Source: Cellulomonas sp. (GTDB lineage: Bacteria; Actinomycetota; Actinomycetes; Actinomycetales; Cellulomonadaceae). Taken from it: a stretch of DNA of 64,000 nt. The stretch is taken from contig NZ_JAGIBD010000002.1 in NCBI RefSeq assembly GCF_017744555.1, positions 155,781 to 219,780 of the forward strand, given 5' to 3'. Position 1 is the first letter of the stretch. Each line of letters starts with the position of its first letter. The notes under the pieces are model-generated. The model saw nothing but the letters and a program-made list of their open reading frames with translations. It had not been told where the DNA came from and made no database searches. The position numbers and the translations under genes are program-made. This document shows, in pieces, positions 53,363 through 61,343 of this stretch.

Positions 53363-53997
53363 GCGTCCGCCACTACGTGCTGCTCACGGTCGGGCTGCTC
53401 GTCGCGCTGACCGCCATGTTCGTGGCCGTCGAGGCCGCCGGGTTCGCGCTGCTCACGGACCCGACGCCTGCCATGGGCCGGGTGCCCCTCGCGGTCGCCG
53501 CCGCGCTGGGCGTCACGTTGCTCGTGGTCGACGTGGTGCTGCCCGTGCCGTCGAGCGTGGTCATGGTGCTGCACGGGACCCTGTTCGGCGCGGTCGCCGG
53601 GTCGCTCCTGTCGCTCGCCGGGGCCGTGGGCGCGACCGTGGTCGGGTACCTGCTCGGGCGGGGCGGTGCGCCGCTCGTCGCCCGCGTCGCACCCGTGGCC
53701 GAGCAGGATCGCGCGGCGGCGCTGCTCGGCCGGTGGGGGCCGCTCGCCATCGTCGTGACCCGGCCGCTGCCGCTGCTCGCCGAGACGACCGCGATCGTCG
53801 CCGGCACCACCCGCGCGCTGTCCGTGCCGCGCGTGGCTGCGTGGGCCGCCGTCGGGGCGGCGGCCCCGGCCGTCGCCTACGCGGTCGCGGGCGCCTCCGC
53901 TGCGGGCGGGGCGAACCTGCCGCTCGTGTTCGCCGCGGTCGTGGCGCTGGCAGCGGCGACCTGGCTGCTCGGCCGGCGGACGGCAGGCACGAGCTGA
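53359..53997 (+). CDS. VTT/DedA-like (TVP38/TMEM64) membrane protein
   Basis: Integral membrane protein of 212 residues with five to six helices. The VTT-domain centre is visible: VVDVVLPVPSSVVMVLHGTLFG, then GAVGATVVGYLLGRGG and, later, LGRWGPLAIVVTRPLPLLAETT, which carry the glycine, proline and arginine positions characteristic of the family. DedA/TVP38 proteins move lipid carriers or act in membrane homeostasis and resistance. It is the last gene of the NRPS unit, with its GTG overlapping the propeller stop (GTGA). It may help export or self-protection in the absence of a dedicated transporter, but that is speculation from position. Confidence 0.8.
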   Translation: MSVRHYVLLTVGLLVALTAMFVAVEAAGFALLTDPTPAMGRVPLAVAAALGVTLLVVDVVLPVPSSVVMVLHGTLFGAVAGSLLSLAGAVGATVVGYLLGRGGAPLVARVAPVAEQDRAAALLGRWGPLAIVVTRPLPLLAETTAIVAGTTRALSVPRVAAWAAVGAAAPAVAYAVAGASAAGGANLPLVFAAVVALAAATWLLGRRTAGTS

Positions 53998-54039
53998 CAC
54001 CGGTTGCCACCCGACGACGCCGCCGGGAACGATCACGGG

Positions 54040-55221
54040 GTGACGCCGCACCTCGACGACGACGAGCGCCGCGCCCGGCTCGCCCGCCGGCACGCGATCA
54101 CCCCCACGACACGGGCCGCGACGGTGGAGGCTGCCGCCGACGCGATGGTCGTGCTGCACGGCACCGACCCCGCCGGGCTGTTCCTGTCGGCGTGGGCCCG
54201 GGTCGACGGGTTCCACGTGAAGGACCTCGAGCGCGCGCTGTACGAGGAGCGGACGCTCGTCAAGCACATGGCGATGCGCCGGACCCTCTTCGCGGTCCCG
54301 CGCGACCTGCTGCCCGTCGTGCAGGCGGCGGCGAGCGACCGGGTCGCCGACACCGAGCGGCGGCGGCTCGCCAAGGAGGTCGCCGCGGCCGGTCTCGTGG
54401 ACGACGGCGTGCGCTGGCTGGCCGACGCCGAGGCCGCGGTGGTGCGGGAGCTCGCTGACGGGCCGCTGACGACCACCGAGCTGCGCACCCGCGTGCCCCT
54501 GCTCGACGGGTCCATCGAGTACGGGGTGGGCAAGTCGTGGGGCGGGAAGGTCGCCGTGGTCGGTCGGGTGCTGACGTGCCTGTCCGCCGCCGGCACGGTG
54601 GTCCGGGCGACCAACCAGGGAGCGTGGGGCACGTCCCGTCCGACGTGGGCGCTCATGGACGACTGGCTCGGCGGCGGACGTCCGGAGCCCGTCCCCGAGG
54701 CGCAGGCCCGGGCCGCGCTCGTCGCCCGCTGGCTGCGGACGTTCGGTCCCGCCACCGAGGTGGACCTCAAGTGGTGGCTCGGCTCGACGCTCACGGCCGT
54801 GCGGGCGTCGCTGCGCGACGCCGGCGCGGTCGCCGTGGACCTCGACGGCGTGGGCACCGGCTACGTGCTGCCCGACGACGTCGACCCCGTCGGCCCGGTC
54901 GAGCCCTGGGTCGCCCTGCTGCCCGCGCTCGACCCGACCACGATGGGCTGGTTCGAGCGCGACTGGTACCTCGGCCCGCACAAGGCCCAGATCTTCGACT
55001 CGACCGGCAACGGCGGCGCGACCATCTGGGTCGACGGGCGCATCGTCGGCGGCTGGACCGTGACGCCGGCCGGGGACGTGCAGCTCGTGCTGCTCGACGA
55101 CGTCGGCCGGGACGCCCGTGCCGCGATCGACGCGGAGGCGGACCGGCTCACCGCGTGGCTCGACGGGACCACCGTCGGCGTCCGGTTCCCCGCCCCGCTC
55201 GTCCGCGAGCCCCGTCGCTGA
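54040..55221 (+). CDS. Winged-helix DNA-binding protein, AlkZ/YcaQ-like (HTH_42)
   Basis: Protein of 393 residues of the HTH_42 superfamily, tandem winged helices followed by a beta-rich C-terminal region (PWVALLPALDPTTMGWFER and GNGGATIWVDGRIVGGW are signature stretches). AlkZ and YcaQ in this family are DNA glycosylases that unhook alkylated bases and crosslinks. Here the place of their catalytic Q-x-Q reads L-H-G-T-D, so glycosylase activity is doubtful or uses other residues. GTG at 54040 is chosen because AACGAT stands six bases upstream, though a TTG at 54004 is possible. It begins 42 bases after the NRPS unit and could be co-transcribed. A self-resistance role is possible only if the product alkylates DNA, which nothing shows. 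Confidence 0.78.
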   Translation: MTPHLDDDERRARLARRHAITPTTRAATVEAAADAMVVLHGTDPAGLFLSAWARVDGFHVKDLERALYEERTLVKHMAMRRTLFAVPRDLLPVVQAAASDRVADTERRRLAKEVAAAGLVDDGVRWLADAEAAVVRELADGPLTTTELRTRVPLLDGSIEYGVGKSWGGKVAVVGRVLTCLSAAGTVVRATNQGAWGTSRPTWALMDDWLGGGRPEPVPEAQARAALVARWLRTFGPATEVDLKWWLGSTLTAVRASLRDAGAVAVDLDGVGTGYVLPDDVDPVGPVEPWVALLPALDPTTMGWFERDWYLGPHKAQIFDSTGNGGATIWVDGRIVGGWTVTPAGDVQLVLLDDVGRDARAAIDAEADRLTAWLDGTTVGVRFPAPLVREPRR

Positions 55222-55227
55222 CGGTCG

Positions 55228-56061
55228 TCACCACCCGCCGTCGACGAACGCCTGGAACGCGGGCGCCGGGTCCGCGGCCGTGCTCGCGTTCGCGAGCGCC
55301 AGGACCCCCACCCCCGCGGCCAGCACGGCCCAGAGGACACCGAACGTGGCCAGCACGCGTCGCGCCCGCACGTCGAGTGTCGCCGCGCGCCTCCGCCAGA
55401 GCACGACGCTGCTCACGACGAGGACGGCCACCACGACGGCAGCCAGCACGGCGAGCACGAGGTGGAAGCGTGCGAAGTCGCCGATCATCGCGTCGAGCGC
55501 GGGCGACGTCCGCCCGTCGGCGAGCGAGGTCCGCACCGTCTCGGCCAACCCGCCGTCCGCCACCCCACCGTCCGACACCCCACCGTCCGACACCGCCATC
55601 GGCAGCAGCGACGCGAACGGCACCACGGCACCCTGCACGTTCGCCAGCACGACCGCCCCGGAGAACACCCCGAGCACCGTGACGGCGACCCCAGCCGCGG
55701 CGAGCGCCCACCGCGCGGCCGCCCGTCGTCCTGGGCGGGCGAACGCCTGCCACGTCCGGGCACCCAGTGCCACGAGCACGGCGAGCAGCCCCGCCGCGAT
55801 GGCCGCCTTGGCCAGGTGGTACCGGGACCAGTAGCCGACGACGCCGTCCAGCGCCGGCGTGAAGCCGGCGACGCCGGCCGTCCAGTACTCGACGAACGCC
55901 GAGCGGGCGGACGCGGTGAGCTCCGCGCTGCCGGCGTAGGCCTGTGCACCGCTCGCGGCGAGCGTGCGCGGCGCCACGACGAACGCGACGGCGAGCGCCG
56001 CGGTGAGCGCGGTCAGCGCGACGGGCACGCGGGCGGGAGATGAGGTGACGGGGTTCGGCAC
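55228..56061 (-). CDS. Unknown four-helix membrane protein
   Basis: Membrane protein of 277 residues, not recognised. Four hydrophobic segments are clear: about 13-33, 83-100, 118-137 and 202-223, with a fifth near 245-262. A tandem Val-Ser-Asp-Gly-Gly repeat (VSDGG, VSDGG, VADGG) occupies an extracytoplasmic loop near 163-177 and corresponds to repeated 15-base units in the DNA. Two similar loops contain SAFVEYWTAGV and a YWSRYHLAKA/DFARFHLVLA pair, so the protein may be an internal duplication of a two-helix unit. The annotated GTG at 56061 is tentative; a later GTG in the same frame is possible. It converges on the AlkZ-like gene. Confidence 0.7.
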   Translation of the reverse strand: MPNPVTSSPARVPVALTALTAALAVAFVVAPRTLAASGAQAYAGSAELTASARSAFVEYWTAGVAGFTPALDGVVGYWSRYHLAKAAIAAGLLAVLVALGARTWQAFARPGRRAAARWALAAAGVAVTVLGVFSGAVVLANVQGAVVPFASLLPMAVSDGGVSDGGVADGGLAETVRTSLADGRTSPALDAMIGDFARFHLVLAVLAAVVVAVLVVSSVVLWRRRAATLDVRARRVLATFGVLWAVLAAGVGVLALANASTAADPAPAFQAFVDGGW

Positions 56062-56164
56062 AGAGTATCCCAGCGGTCGGTCGGACGGGGGCCGTCATCG
56101 TCTCCCGCCGACGGCACGCTCGTCGGTGGGGTGGACCGACCGGTCGGTGGTGGGGTCTGCCCCC

Positions 56165-57877
56165 TCACCGCTCCCGGCGCAGGACCGTCAGCCTCAGCGC
56201 CCCGAGGGCCGTGGCCGGGACCACGGGCCGGCGCGGTGCCACGGCCGAGATCCGCCGGTACGGCTCACCCAGGGGCGGTCGAGGGTCGGCCTCGCCCGCG
56301 TTCGGCCAGAGCGCGCACGCCCGCTCGGCCTGCGCGGTGATGGTGAGCGACGGGTTGACGCCGAGGTTCGCGGAGACCGTCGACCCGTCCATGACGTGCA
56401 GCCCGGGGTAGCCGAACACTCGGTGGTAGGCGTCGACCACACCGTCCGCCGGTGACGCACCGATCACGCAGCCGCCGATGAAGTGGGCCGTCATGGGGAT
56501 GTCGACGACCTCGCCCACGCTGCTCATCGGGAACCCGCCGACCTGCCGCGCCATCGCCCGGTACGCCTCGTTGGCCTGCGGGATCCAGGTCGGGGTGGGC
56601 TCGCCGTCGCCGGGCCGGGACGTCAGCCGCCAGCGACCCCGCCACGTCCGCCGGGGCGCCACGGTGATCGACGAGTCGCCGGTCTGCATGACGAGCCCGA
56701 TGACCGTCCGCTCGGACCACGACCCCATCCCGACCAGGAACGAGACCACCTGACCCGGGTGCCGGACGACCTGCCCGAGCCACCGCACCGGCCGCGGCAC
56801 CCGCCCGCCGCCGTCGGTCAGCACCGTCCCGAGCAGACCCATGAGGTTCGACCCGCGCCCGTACCGCACGGGCTCCAGGTGGGTGCGCTCGTCGAGCCAC
56901 ACGGAGGACGTGATCGCGACGCCGCTGTTCAGCGGGGTGGCGCCCCGGGCCGCGCGCGCCCGCCGGACGGCACCGCCGAGCGCCTCGGAGTTCGTCCTGG
57001 TCAGCCGGCCGAGCGTGGACGACAACCCGGGCAGGACACCTGACGCCCGCATCCGGTGCAGCAGCGCCTGCGTCCCCCACGCCCCCGCGGCCATGACGAC
57101 CTGGTCCGCGACGAGCGGTCGCGCGTGCCGCCGGCCACCGGTCTGCCGTGTCACGACCTCATAGCGGCCGTCGTCGCGCGGCCGGACCGCGTCCACGGTG
57201 GTGTCGGGGACGATGCGCGCGCCCGCCCGCTCGGCGAGCCACAGGTAGTTCGTCTCGAGCGTGTTCTTCGCGCCGTGCCGGCACCCGGTCATGCACTCGC
57301 CGCACTGCAGGCACGCGCGCCGCTCCGGCCCGACGCCCCCGAAGAACGGGTCGGGCACCGCCTCACCCGGGTCCCCGAAGACGACCCCGACGGGCGCCCG
57401 CCGGTACGTCGCGGCGACGCCGAGCTCCCGGGCCGCGGCCTTGACGACCTCGTCGGCCGGCGAGTCCGTGGGGTTCTCGACGACGCCGAGCATGCGTCGC
57501 GCCTGGTCGTAGTGCGGTGCGAGCTCGTCACGCCAGTCGGTGAGGCCGGCCCACTGCGGGTCGGCGTAGAACGCGTCGGACTGCGGCTCGTAGAGGGTGT
57601 TCGCGTAGACGAGCGACCCGCCGCCCACCCCGGCCCCGGCGAGCACCACGACGTCGGGCAGCAGGTGGATGCGCTGGATGCCGCGGCAGCCGAGCCGGGG
57701 AGCCCACAGGAAGCGGCGGACGTCCCACGACGTGCGCGGCAGCGTCTCGGGTGTGAACCGCCGACCGGCCTCCAGGACGGTGACGCGGTAGCCCTTCTCG
57801 GACAGCCGCAGCGCCGCGACGGACCCGCCGAACCCCGACCCGACGACGACCACGTGCGGCCGTGCGTCCTGCGCCAT
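56165..57877 (-). CDS. GMC-type FAD oxidoreductase with ferredoxin-like cysteine cluster (cholesterol-oxidase-like)
   Basis: Flavoenzyme of 570 residues. The FAD-binding dinucleotide motif VVVGSGFGGSVAALRL is at the N-terminus, LAGAGVGGGSLVYANT follows, and the GMC C-terminal part has TAHFIGGCVIGAS and VMDGSTVSANLGVNPSLT with the usual histidine/asparagine. A cluster C189-x2-C192-x2-C195-x3-C199, the arrangement of a 4Fe-4S ferredoxin site, lies in the insert as in mycobacterial ChoD-type proteins. It probably oxidises a sterol-like or other hydrophobic alcohol and hands electrons to an iron-sulfur route. ATG at 57877 follows GGAGGT. It is transcribed alone, behind a strong terminator of the upstream regulatory operon. 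The substrate is unknown. Confidence 0.86.
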   Translation of the reverse strand: MAQDARPHVVVVGSGFGGSVAALRLSEKGYRVTVLEAGRRFTPETLPRTSWDVRRFLWAPRLGCRGIQRIHLLPDVVVLAGAGVGGGSLVYANTLYEPQSDAFYADPQWAGLTDWRDELAPHYDQARRMLGVVENPTDSPADEVVKAAARELGVAATYRRAPVGVVFGDPGEAVPDPFFGGVGPERRACLQCGECMTGCRHGAKNTLETNYLWLAERAGARIVPDTTVDAVRPRDDGRYEVVTRQTGGRRHARPLVADQVVMAAGAWGTQALLHRMRASGVLPGLSSTLGRLTRTNSEALGGAVRRARAARGATPLNSGVAITSSVWLDERTHLEPVRYGRGSNLMGLLGTVLTDGGGRVPRPVRWLGQVVRHPGQVVSFLVGMGSWSERTVIGLVMQTGDSSITVAPRRTWRGRWRLTSRPGDGEPTPTWIPQANEAYRAMARQVGGFPMSSVGEVVDIPMTAHFIGGCVIGASPADGVVDAYHRVFGYPGLHVMDGSTVSANLGVNPSLTITAQAERACALWPNAGEADPRPPLGEPYRRISAVAPRRPVVPATALGALRLTVLRRER

Positions 57878-57940
57878 GGGGCACCTCCGGCCTCGTCGCC
57901 GCGACAGGCCGTCCTGACCTGCGCGGTGATGATAGGACCC

Positions 57941-57967
57941 GCGCGCCCGACCCGTCGTCGGGCGCGC
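57941..57967 (-). terminator. Strong hairpin downstream of the kinase/regulator operon
   Basis: GCGCGCCCGAC (57941-57951) pairs perfectly with GTCGGGCGCGC (57957-57967) around a five-base loop, starting 12 bases past the response-regulator stop on the minus strand. Confidence 0.75.
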
Positions 57968-57978
57968 TCGTTGCCCCC

Positions 57979-58659
57979 TTAGGCGCCCAGGTAGCGCAGG
58001 ACCGCGAGCACGCGGCGGTGGTCGGCGGCGTCGGCCTCCAGGCCGAGCTTCGTGAAGATCTGGGCCACGTTCTTCTCGACCGCCCCGTAGGAGAGGAACA
58101 GCCGCTCGGCGATCGCCCCGTTGGACCGGCCCTCGGCCATGAGCTCGAGGACCTCGCGCTCGCGCGGGGTCAGCCGCGCGATCCCCGGGTCGGTGGTGGT
58201 CGTGCCCATCAGCTGTGTCACCACCTCGGGGTCGAGCACGGTCTGGCCGGCGGCGACCCGCCGGACGGCGTCGAGGAAGTCGCGCACCTCGGCGACCCGG
58301 TCCTTGAGCAGGTACCCCACGCCGCCCGCCCCGCCCGCGAGCAGCTGCGTGGCGTACCGGGTCTCGACGTACTGCGAGAACACCAGCACGGGGAGCGTCG
58401 GGAACTGGGCGCGGAGCGTGGTGGCCGCTCGCATGCCCTCGTCGGTGAACGTCGGCGGCATCCGGATGTCGGCGATCACGACGTCGGGGAGGGCGCCGGC
58501 TTCCGTGACCGAGCGGACGAGCGCGTCGCCGTCACCGACCGCGACGACGTCGTGCCCGCGCCGGGCCAGGAGCGCGACGAGCCCGTCGCGGAGGATGACC
58601 GAGTCCTCGGCGACCACGATGCGCAGCGGCGTCGTGTCCGGGCCAGGGTCGGGCGTCAC
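57979..58659 (-). CDS. NarL/LuxR-family response regulator
   Basis: Cytoplasmic regulator of 226 residues. The receiver domain has acidic residues in VAEDSV, the phospho-accepting Asp64 in VIADIRMPP and the lysine of YLLKDRVAEV. The C-terminal LuxR helix-turn-helix reads LTPREREVLELMAEGRSNGAI and GAVEKNVAQIFTKLGL. GTG at 58659 overlaps the kinase stop by four bases (GTGA), so it is the direct partner of that kinase. Its targets are unknown, and no divergent operator was identified nearby. Confidence 0.92.
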   Translation of the reverse strand: MTPDPGPDTTPLRIVVAEDSVILRDGLVALLARRGHDVVAVGDGDALVRSVTEAGALPDVVIADIRMPPTFTDEGMRAATTLRAQFPTLPVLVFSQYVETRYATQLLAGGAGGVGYLLKDRVAEVRDFLDAVRRVAAGQTVLDPEVVTQLMGTTTTDPGIARLTPREREVLELMAEGRSNGAIAERLFLSYGAVEKNVAQIFTKLGLEADAADHRRVLAVLRYLGA

Positions 58660-59972
58660 GGGCGCGTGGAGGTCGGCAGCGTCACGTCGACGACCGTAGG
58701 CCCACCGACCGGGCTGGTCAGCGCGAAGGCGCCGTCGACGGTCGCGATCCGCTCGGTCAGTCCCGCCAGTCCGGTGCGCTGCCCGTCCTGACCGCCGTGC
58801 ACCACGACGGCCCCGCCGCGGCCGTCGTCGTGCACGCGCAGGTGCAGGGTGTCGGCGTCCGGACGGTCGACCGTCAACGACGCGCGGGTCGCACCGGCGT
58901 GCTTGGCCGCGTTCGTCAGCAGCTCGGCGGCCGTGAAGTACGCGATCGAGCGGACGGCCGGCGAGATCCCGCCGTCGTGCTCCAGGGCCGGGTCGACGTG
59001 CACGGAGACGGGCAGCGGCACACGCGCCGCGAACGTCTCGAGCGCGACGGCGAGGCCGTCGTCGAGCGCGGGCGGGTGGATGCCGCGCGCGATCTCCCGG
59101 AGCTCGACGAGCGCCTCCTTGGTCGACGTGTGCGCGGTGTCGAGCAGGTCGGCCGCGAGCGCGGTGTCCCCGCCGGTCGCGAGGAGGTCCTGCGCCTCGC
59201 CGAGCTGCATCGCGACGGCGACGAGTCGCGCCTGGGTGCCGTCGTGCAGGTCGCGCTCGATGCGGCGCAGACGCGCGTCGGCGTCCTCGACGGCCGCGGC
59301 GCGCGACGCCCGGAGCTGGGCGACCCGGATCGCACCCGACGTCGGGCCGAGCAGGCCGCGGGTCAGCATCCGGAAGAGGCTCGCGAGGCCGTGGTTGAGG
59401 AACGGCCAGAGCGCGAGGAACGCGACACCGCCGAGCGCCACGACCAGGACGCGCGACGGGCTGTCGGCGAACCAGTACCGGTCGTCGCCGAACATGATCG
59501 AGAAGCCGCGGTGCACGGTGCCGTCCGCCATGGTCTGCTCCGGCAGCCACCTCCACCACAGCCAGTACGTCACGCCGCCCAGGCCGATCGCGAGGAACGT
59601 CGTCGAGACGACGAACGAGAAGATCGCCAGCGGGGACGTCACGAACATGAACAGCAGCGCACGCCATCCGGTGCTGTCGAACAGCATCGCGCCGAGCGAG
59701 CGCCAGAACCCGCGCGGGCGGACGAACGCCGGCGGTGCCGCGACGTGCTCGTCGAGCAGCCCTCCCGCCAGTCCGCGCCAGGCCGCACCCCAGCCCCGCG
59801 CACCGAGCACGAGGCCGCCGACGAGGAACAGGCCGACGACCGTGACCACCAGCCCGGCGGCGAGCGACGGGACGAGCAGCACGTACGCGAGCCCGAACGG
59901 CGCCAGGAACAGGGCGGCCCAGTGGAAGACGTACTCGCGCCAGGTGCGGCCGGAGAAGATCGTGGTGCTCAT
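58656..59972 (-). CDS. Sensor histidine kinase (HisKA_3, actinobacterial sensor-domain type)
   Basis: Membrane kinase of 438 residues. The N-terminal part has about five hydrophobic segments (about 14-56, 102-140, 174-192) and resembles the putative sensor domain common in actinobacterial NarL-family kinases. The H-box RIERDLHDGTQARLVAV places the phosphorylated histidine at 243. The ATPase domain has ELLTNAAKHAGA (N-box) and HDDGRGGA, then GLAGLTERI. It probably senses a membrane or envelope condition. ATG at 59972 lacks a Shine-Dalgarno sequence, but GACGCT lies seven bases upstream as a possible leaderless box. It is coupled to the response regulator downstream. Confidence 0.9.
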   Translation of the reverse strand: MSTTIFSGRTWREYVFHWAALFLAPFGLAYVLLVPSLAAGLVVTVVGLFLVGGLVLGARGWGAAWRGLAGGLLDEHVAAPPAFVRPRGFWRSLGAMLFDSTGWRALLFMFVTSPLAIFSFVVSTTFLAIGLGGVTYWLWWRWLPEQTMADGTVHRGFSIMFGDDRYWFADSPSRVLVVALGGVAFLALWPFLNHGLASLFRMLTRGLLGPTSGAIRVAQLRASRAAAVEDADARLRRIERDLHDGTQARLVAVAMQLGEAQDLLATGGDTALAADLLDTAHTSTKEALVELREIARGIHPPALDDGLAVALETFAARVPLPVSVHVDPALEHDGGISPAVRSIAYFTAAELLTNAAKHAGATRASLTVDRPDADTLHLRVHDDGRGGAVVVHGGQDGQRTGLAGLTERIATVDGAFALTSPVGGPTVVDVTLPTSTRP

Positions 59973-60101
59973 GGGGACAAGCGTCGCGGGTCCGGCGACC
60001 CGACGGACACGGGGCTCACCGCCGGACGGACGGGGGTTGTCCCCCGTCCACCATCCAGAGCGTGGTGCGCACTGCGACGCGCGCTCGCTCACCTCGCGAC
60101 G

Positions 60102-60575
60102 TCAGCCGCCCCGCCGTGGCGTCAGGCGCAGCACCCGGGCGCCCCCGCGCCAGGCCGTCACGAGGTCGTCCCGGTCCGGCTCGCCGTGCTCGCCGCGACG
60201 GATGTGGTTGAACGACGCGAACGCCGGGTTCGCGCGCGCCATCTGCGCGTACGCCGTCACGACCTCGTCCTGGCCGACCTGCACGTCGACGTCGCACCAC
60301 CGGCGGCGCCCGCGCAGCAGGACGGCGACCCGGTCGCCGGTGCGCAGGTTGCGCGCCCACGCGAACGACGAGCCGACCAGCAGGTCGTCGCCGTCCGGCT
60401 CGTAGGCGACCGGGATCGTGTACGTGCGCCCGCTGCTGCGCCCGACGACGTACAGCGTCACCAGCCGGCGGCCGACGACCCGCGAGACCCCGGGGACGTG
60501 CAGCAGGCCGCGCACCAGCCTGTTCACCAGCCGCTGCGCGGGGAGCGTGCTCGGCGACGGGGCGGTGCCGCTCAT
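60102..60575 (-). CDS. F420-type (Ddn/DUF385) nitroreductase-family protein
   Basis: Protein of 157 residues of the split-beta-barrel family that includes the deazaflavin-dependent nitroreductase Ddn and F420H2-dependent quinone reductases. Characteristic stretches are RRLVTLYVVGRSSGRTYTIP, DDLLVGSSFAWARNLRTGD and VTAYAQMARANPAFASF. Members reduce quinones or nitro compounds with F420H2, or FMNH2 in some branches. Its ATG overlaps the stop of the preceding gene (ATGA), so the two are co-translated under the MarR-operator region. Cofactor choice is inferred from family. Confidence 0.86.
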   Translation of the reverse strand: MSGTAPSPSTLPAQRLVNRLVRGLLHVPGVSRVVGRRLVTLYVVGRSSGRTYTIPVAYEPDGDDLLVGSSFAWARNLRTGDRVAVLLRGRRRWCDVDVQVGQDEVVTAYAQMARANPAFASFNHIRRGEHGEPDRDDLVTAWRGGARVLRLTPRRGG

Positions 60576-61258
60576 GCGTCCAGCCCACCGCGGGTCGTGA
60601 CGGCGCGCACGTCGGGGAACCGGCCGTCCGGCGACGGCGGTGCGACGAGCTGCGCGACGCCCGACGGTGTCGCGCCGACGGTGAGCACCTCGACGTGGGG
60701 ACCGACGGTGACCGCCGCGAAGGCCGCCCGGGTCGGCACCGCGTCGGGCAGCGGGATCACGTGCCGCCCGCGACCGAGCTGCCCGGCGAACACCTGCGCC
60801 TGCGTGCTCGTCGGCTCGGGCGGCGTGAAGCCCGTCGCCCAGAACGCGTCGAGGACGACGGTGACCGGCTTGTCGACGTCGAGGTCGAGGACGAACGAGC
60901 GCTCTTGCGCGTCGTACGTCACGCGGCACCGGTCGTCGGGTTCGCCGGCGACGGCCTGCTCGACCTGCGCTGCGATCACCCCGGGGATGCCGGCGAGGCC
61001 CTGGACGAACCGCACGCGCTCGTTGCGGCGGGAGATCTCGTCGCGCAGCTGCTGCTTGGCGTCGGGAGGGACCATGCCGCCGAAGACCAGGAGGTCGAGC
61101 CGGGCGACGTCGTAGTCGTCGAGCAGGCGGCCGTACACGTTCGTCGCGTCCGCGCGGTAGCCCTTCGACCGCAGGAGGTCGACGGCGTCCTCCAGCACGC
61201 CGGGGCTGCGGCCGACGACGAGGACGCGGGGACGAGTGGGCTGCACCGTGCTGGTCAT
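60572..61258 (-). CDS. Unknown protein of the MarR-controlled redox operon
   Basis: Protein of 228 residues. The N-terminal about 110 residues look like a Rossmann or receiver-like alpha/beta domain (RPRVLVVGRSPGVLEDAVDLL, DLLVFGGMVPPDAKQQLRDE) but lack a phospho-acceptor pattern. The C-terminal half is beta-rich and unassigned. There is no signal peptide or membrane segment. ATG at 61258 follows AAAGGAG, and the gene is divergent from marR behind three palindromes. Translational coupling to the F420-type reductase suggests the two act together, perhaps in response to an electrophile or quinone sensed by the regulator. No function is proposed. Confidence 0.72.
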   Translation of the reverse strand: MTSTVQPTRPRVLVVGRSPGVLEDAVDLLRSKGYRADATNVYGRLLDDYDVARLDLLVFGGMVPPDAKQQLRDEISRRNERVRFVQGLAGIPGVIAAQVEQAVAGEPDDRCRVTYDAQERSFVLDLDVDKPVTVVLDAFWATGFTPPEPTSTQAQVFAGQLGRGRHVIPLPDAVPTRAAFAAVTVGPHVEVLTVGATPSGVAQLVAPPSPDGRFPDVRAVTTRGGLDA

Positions 61259-61272
61259 CGTGGACTCCTTTG

Positions 61273-61326
61273 TTGGCGTCGCCAATGTTGATGCCGCCAA
61301 CATAGACGATGTTGGCGCGTCCAACA
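61273..61326. promoter_or_regulatory. Three palindromic MarR-type operators in the divergent promoter
   Basis: Three symmetric sites with TTGG/CCAA arms are packed here: TTGGCG-T-CGCCAA (61273-61285), ATGTTG-N7-CAACAT (61285-61303) and TGTTGG-N5-CCAACA (61310-61326). The last lies just upstream of the regulator's -10 box and the first abuts the Shine-Dalgarno region of the operon gene, so one protein could control both directions. Confidence 0.7.
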
Positions 61327-61331
61327 ATGGG

Positions 61332-61337
61332 TAGGCT
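61332..61337 (+). promoter_or_regulatory. -10 box TAGGCT of the leaderless marR-type promoter
   Basis: TAGGCT lies six bases before the GTG at 61344, with the third palindrome five bases upstream of the box. Confidence 0.6.
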
Positions 61338-61343
61338 CAGTCC

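Noticed and set aside
55555..55606. Short 15-base tandem repeats considered as a regulatory array
   Set aside because: They lie inside a gene and encode an in-frame Val-Ser-Asp-Gly-Gly repeat in a membrane-protein loop.
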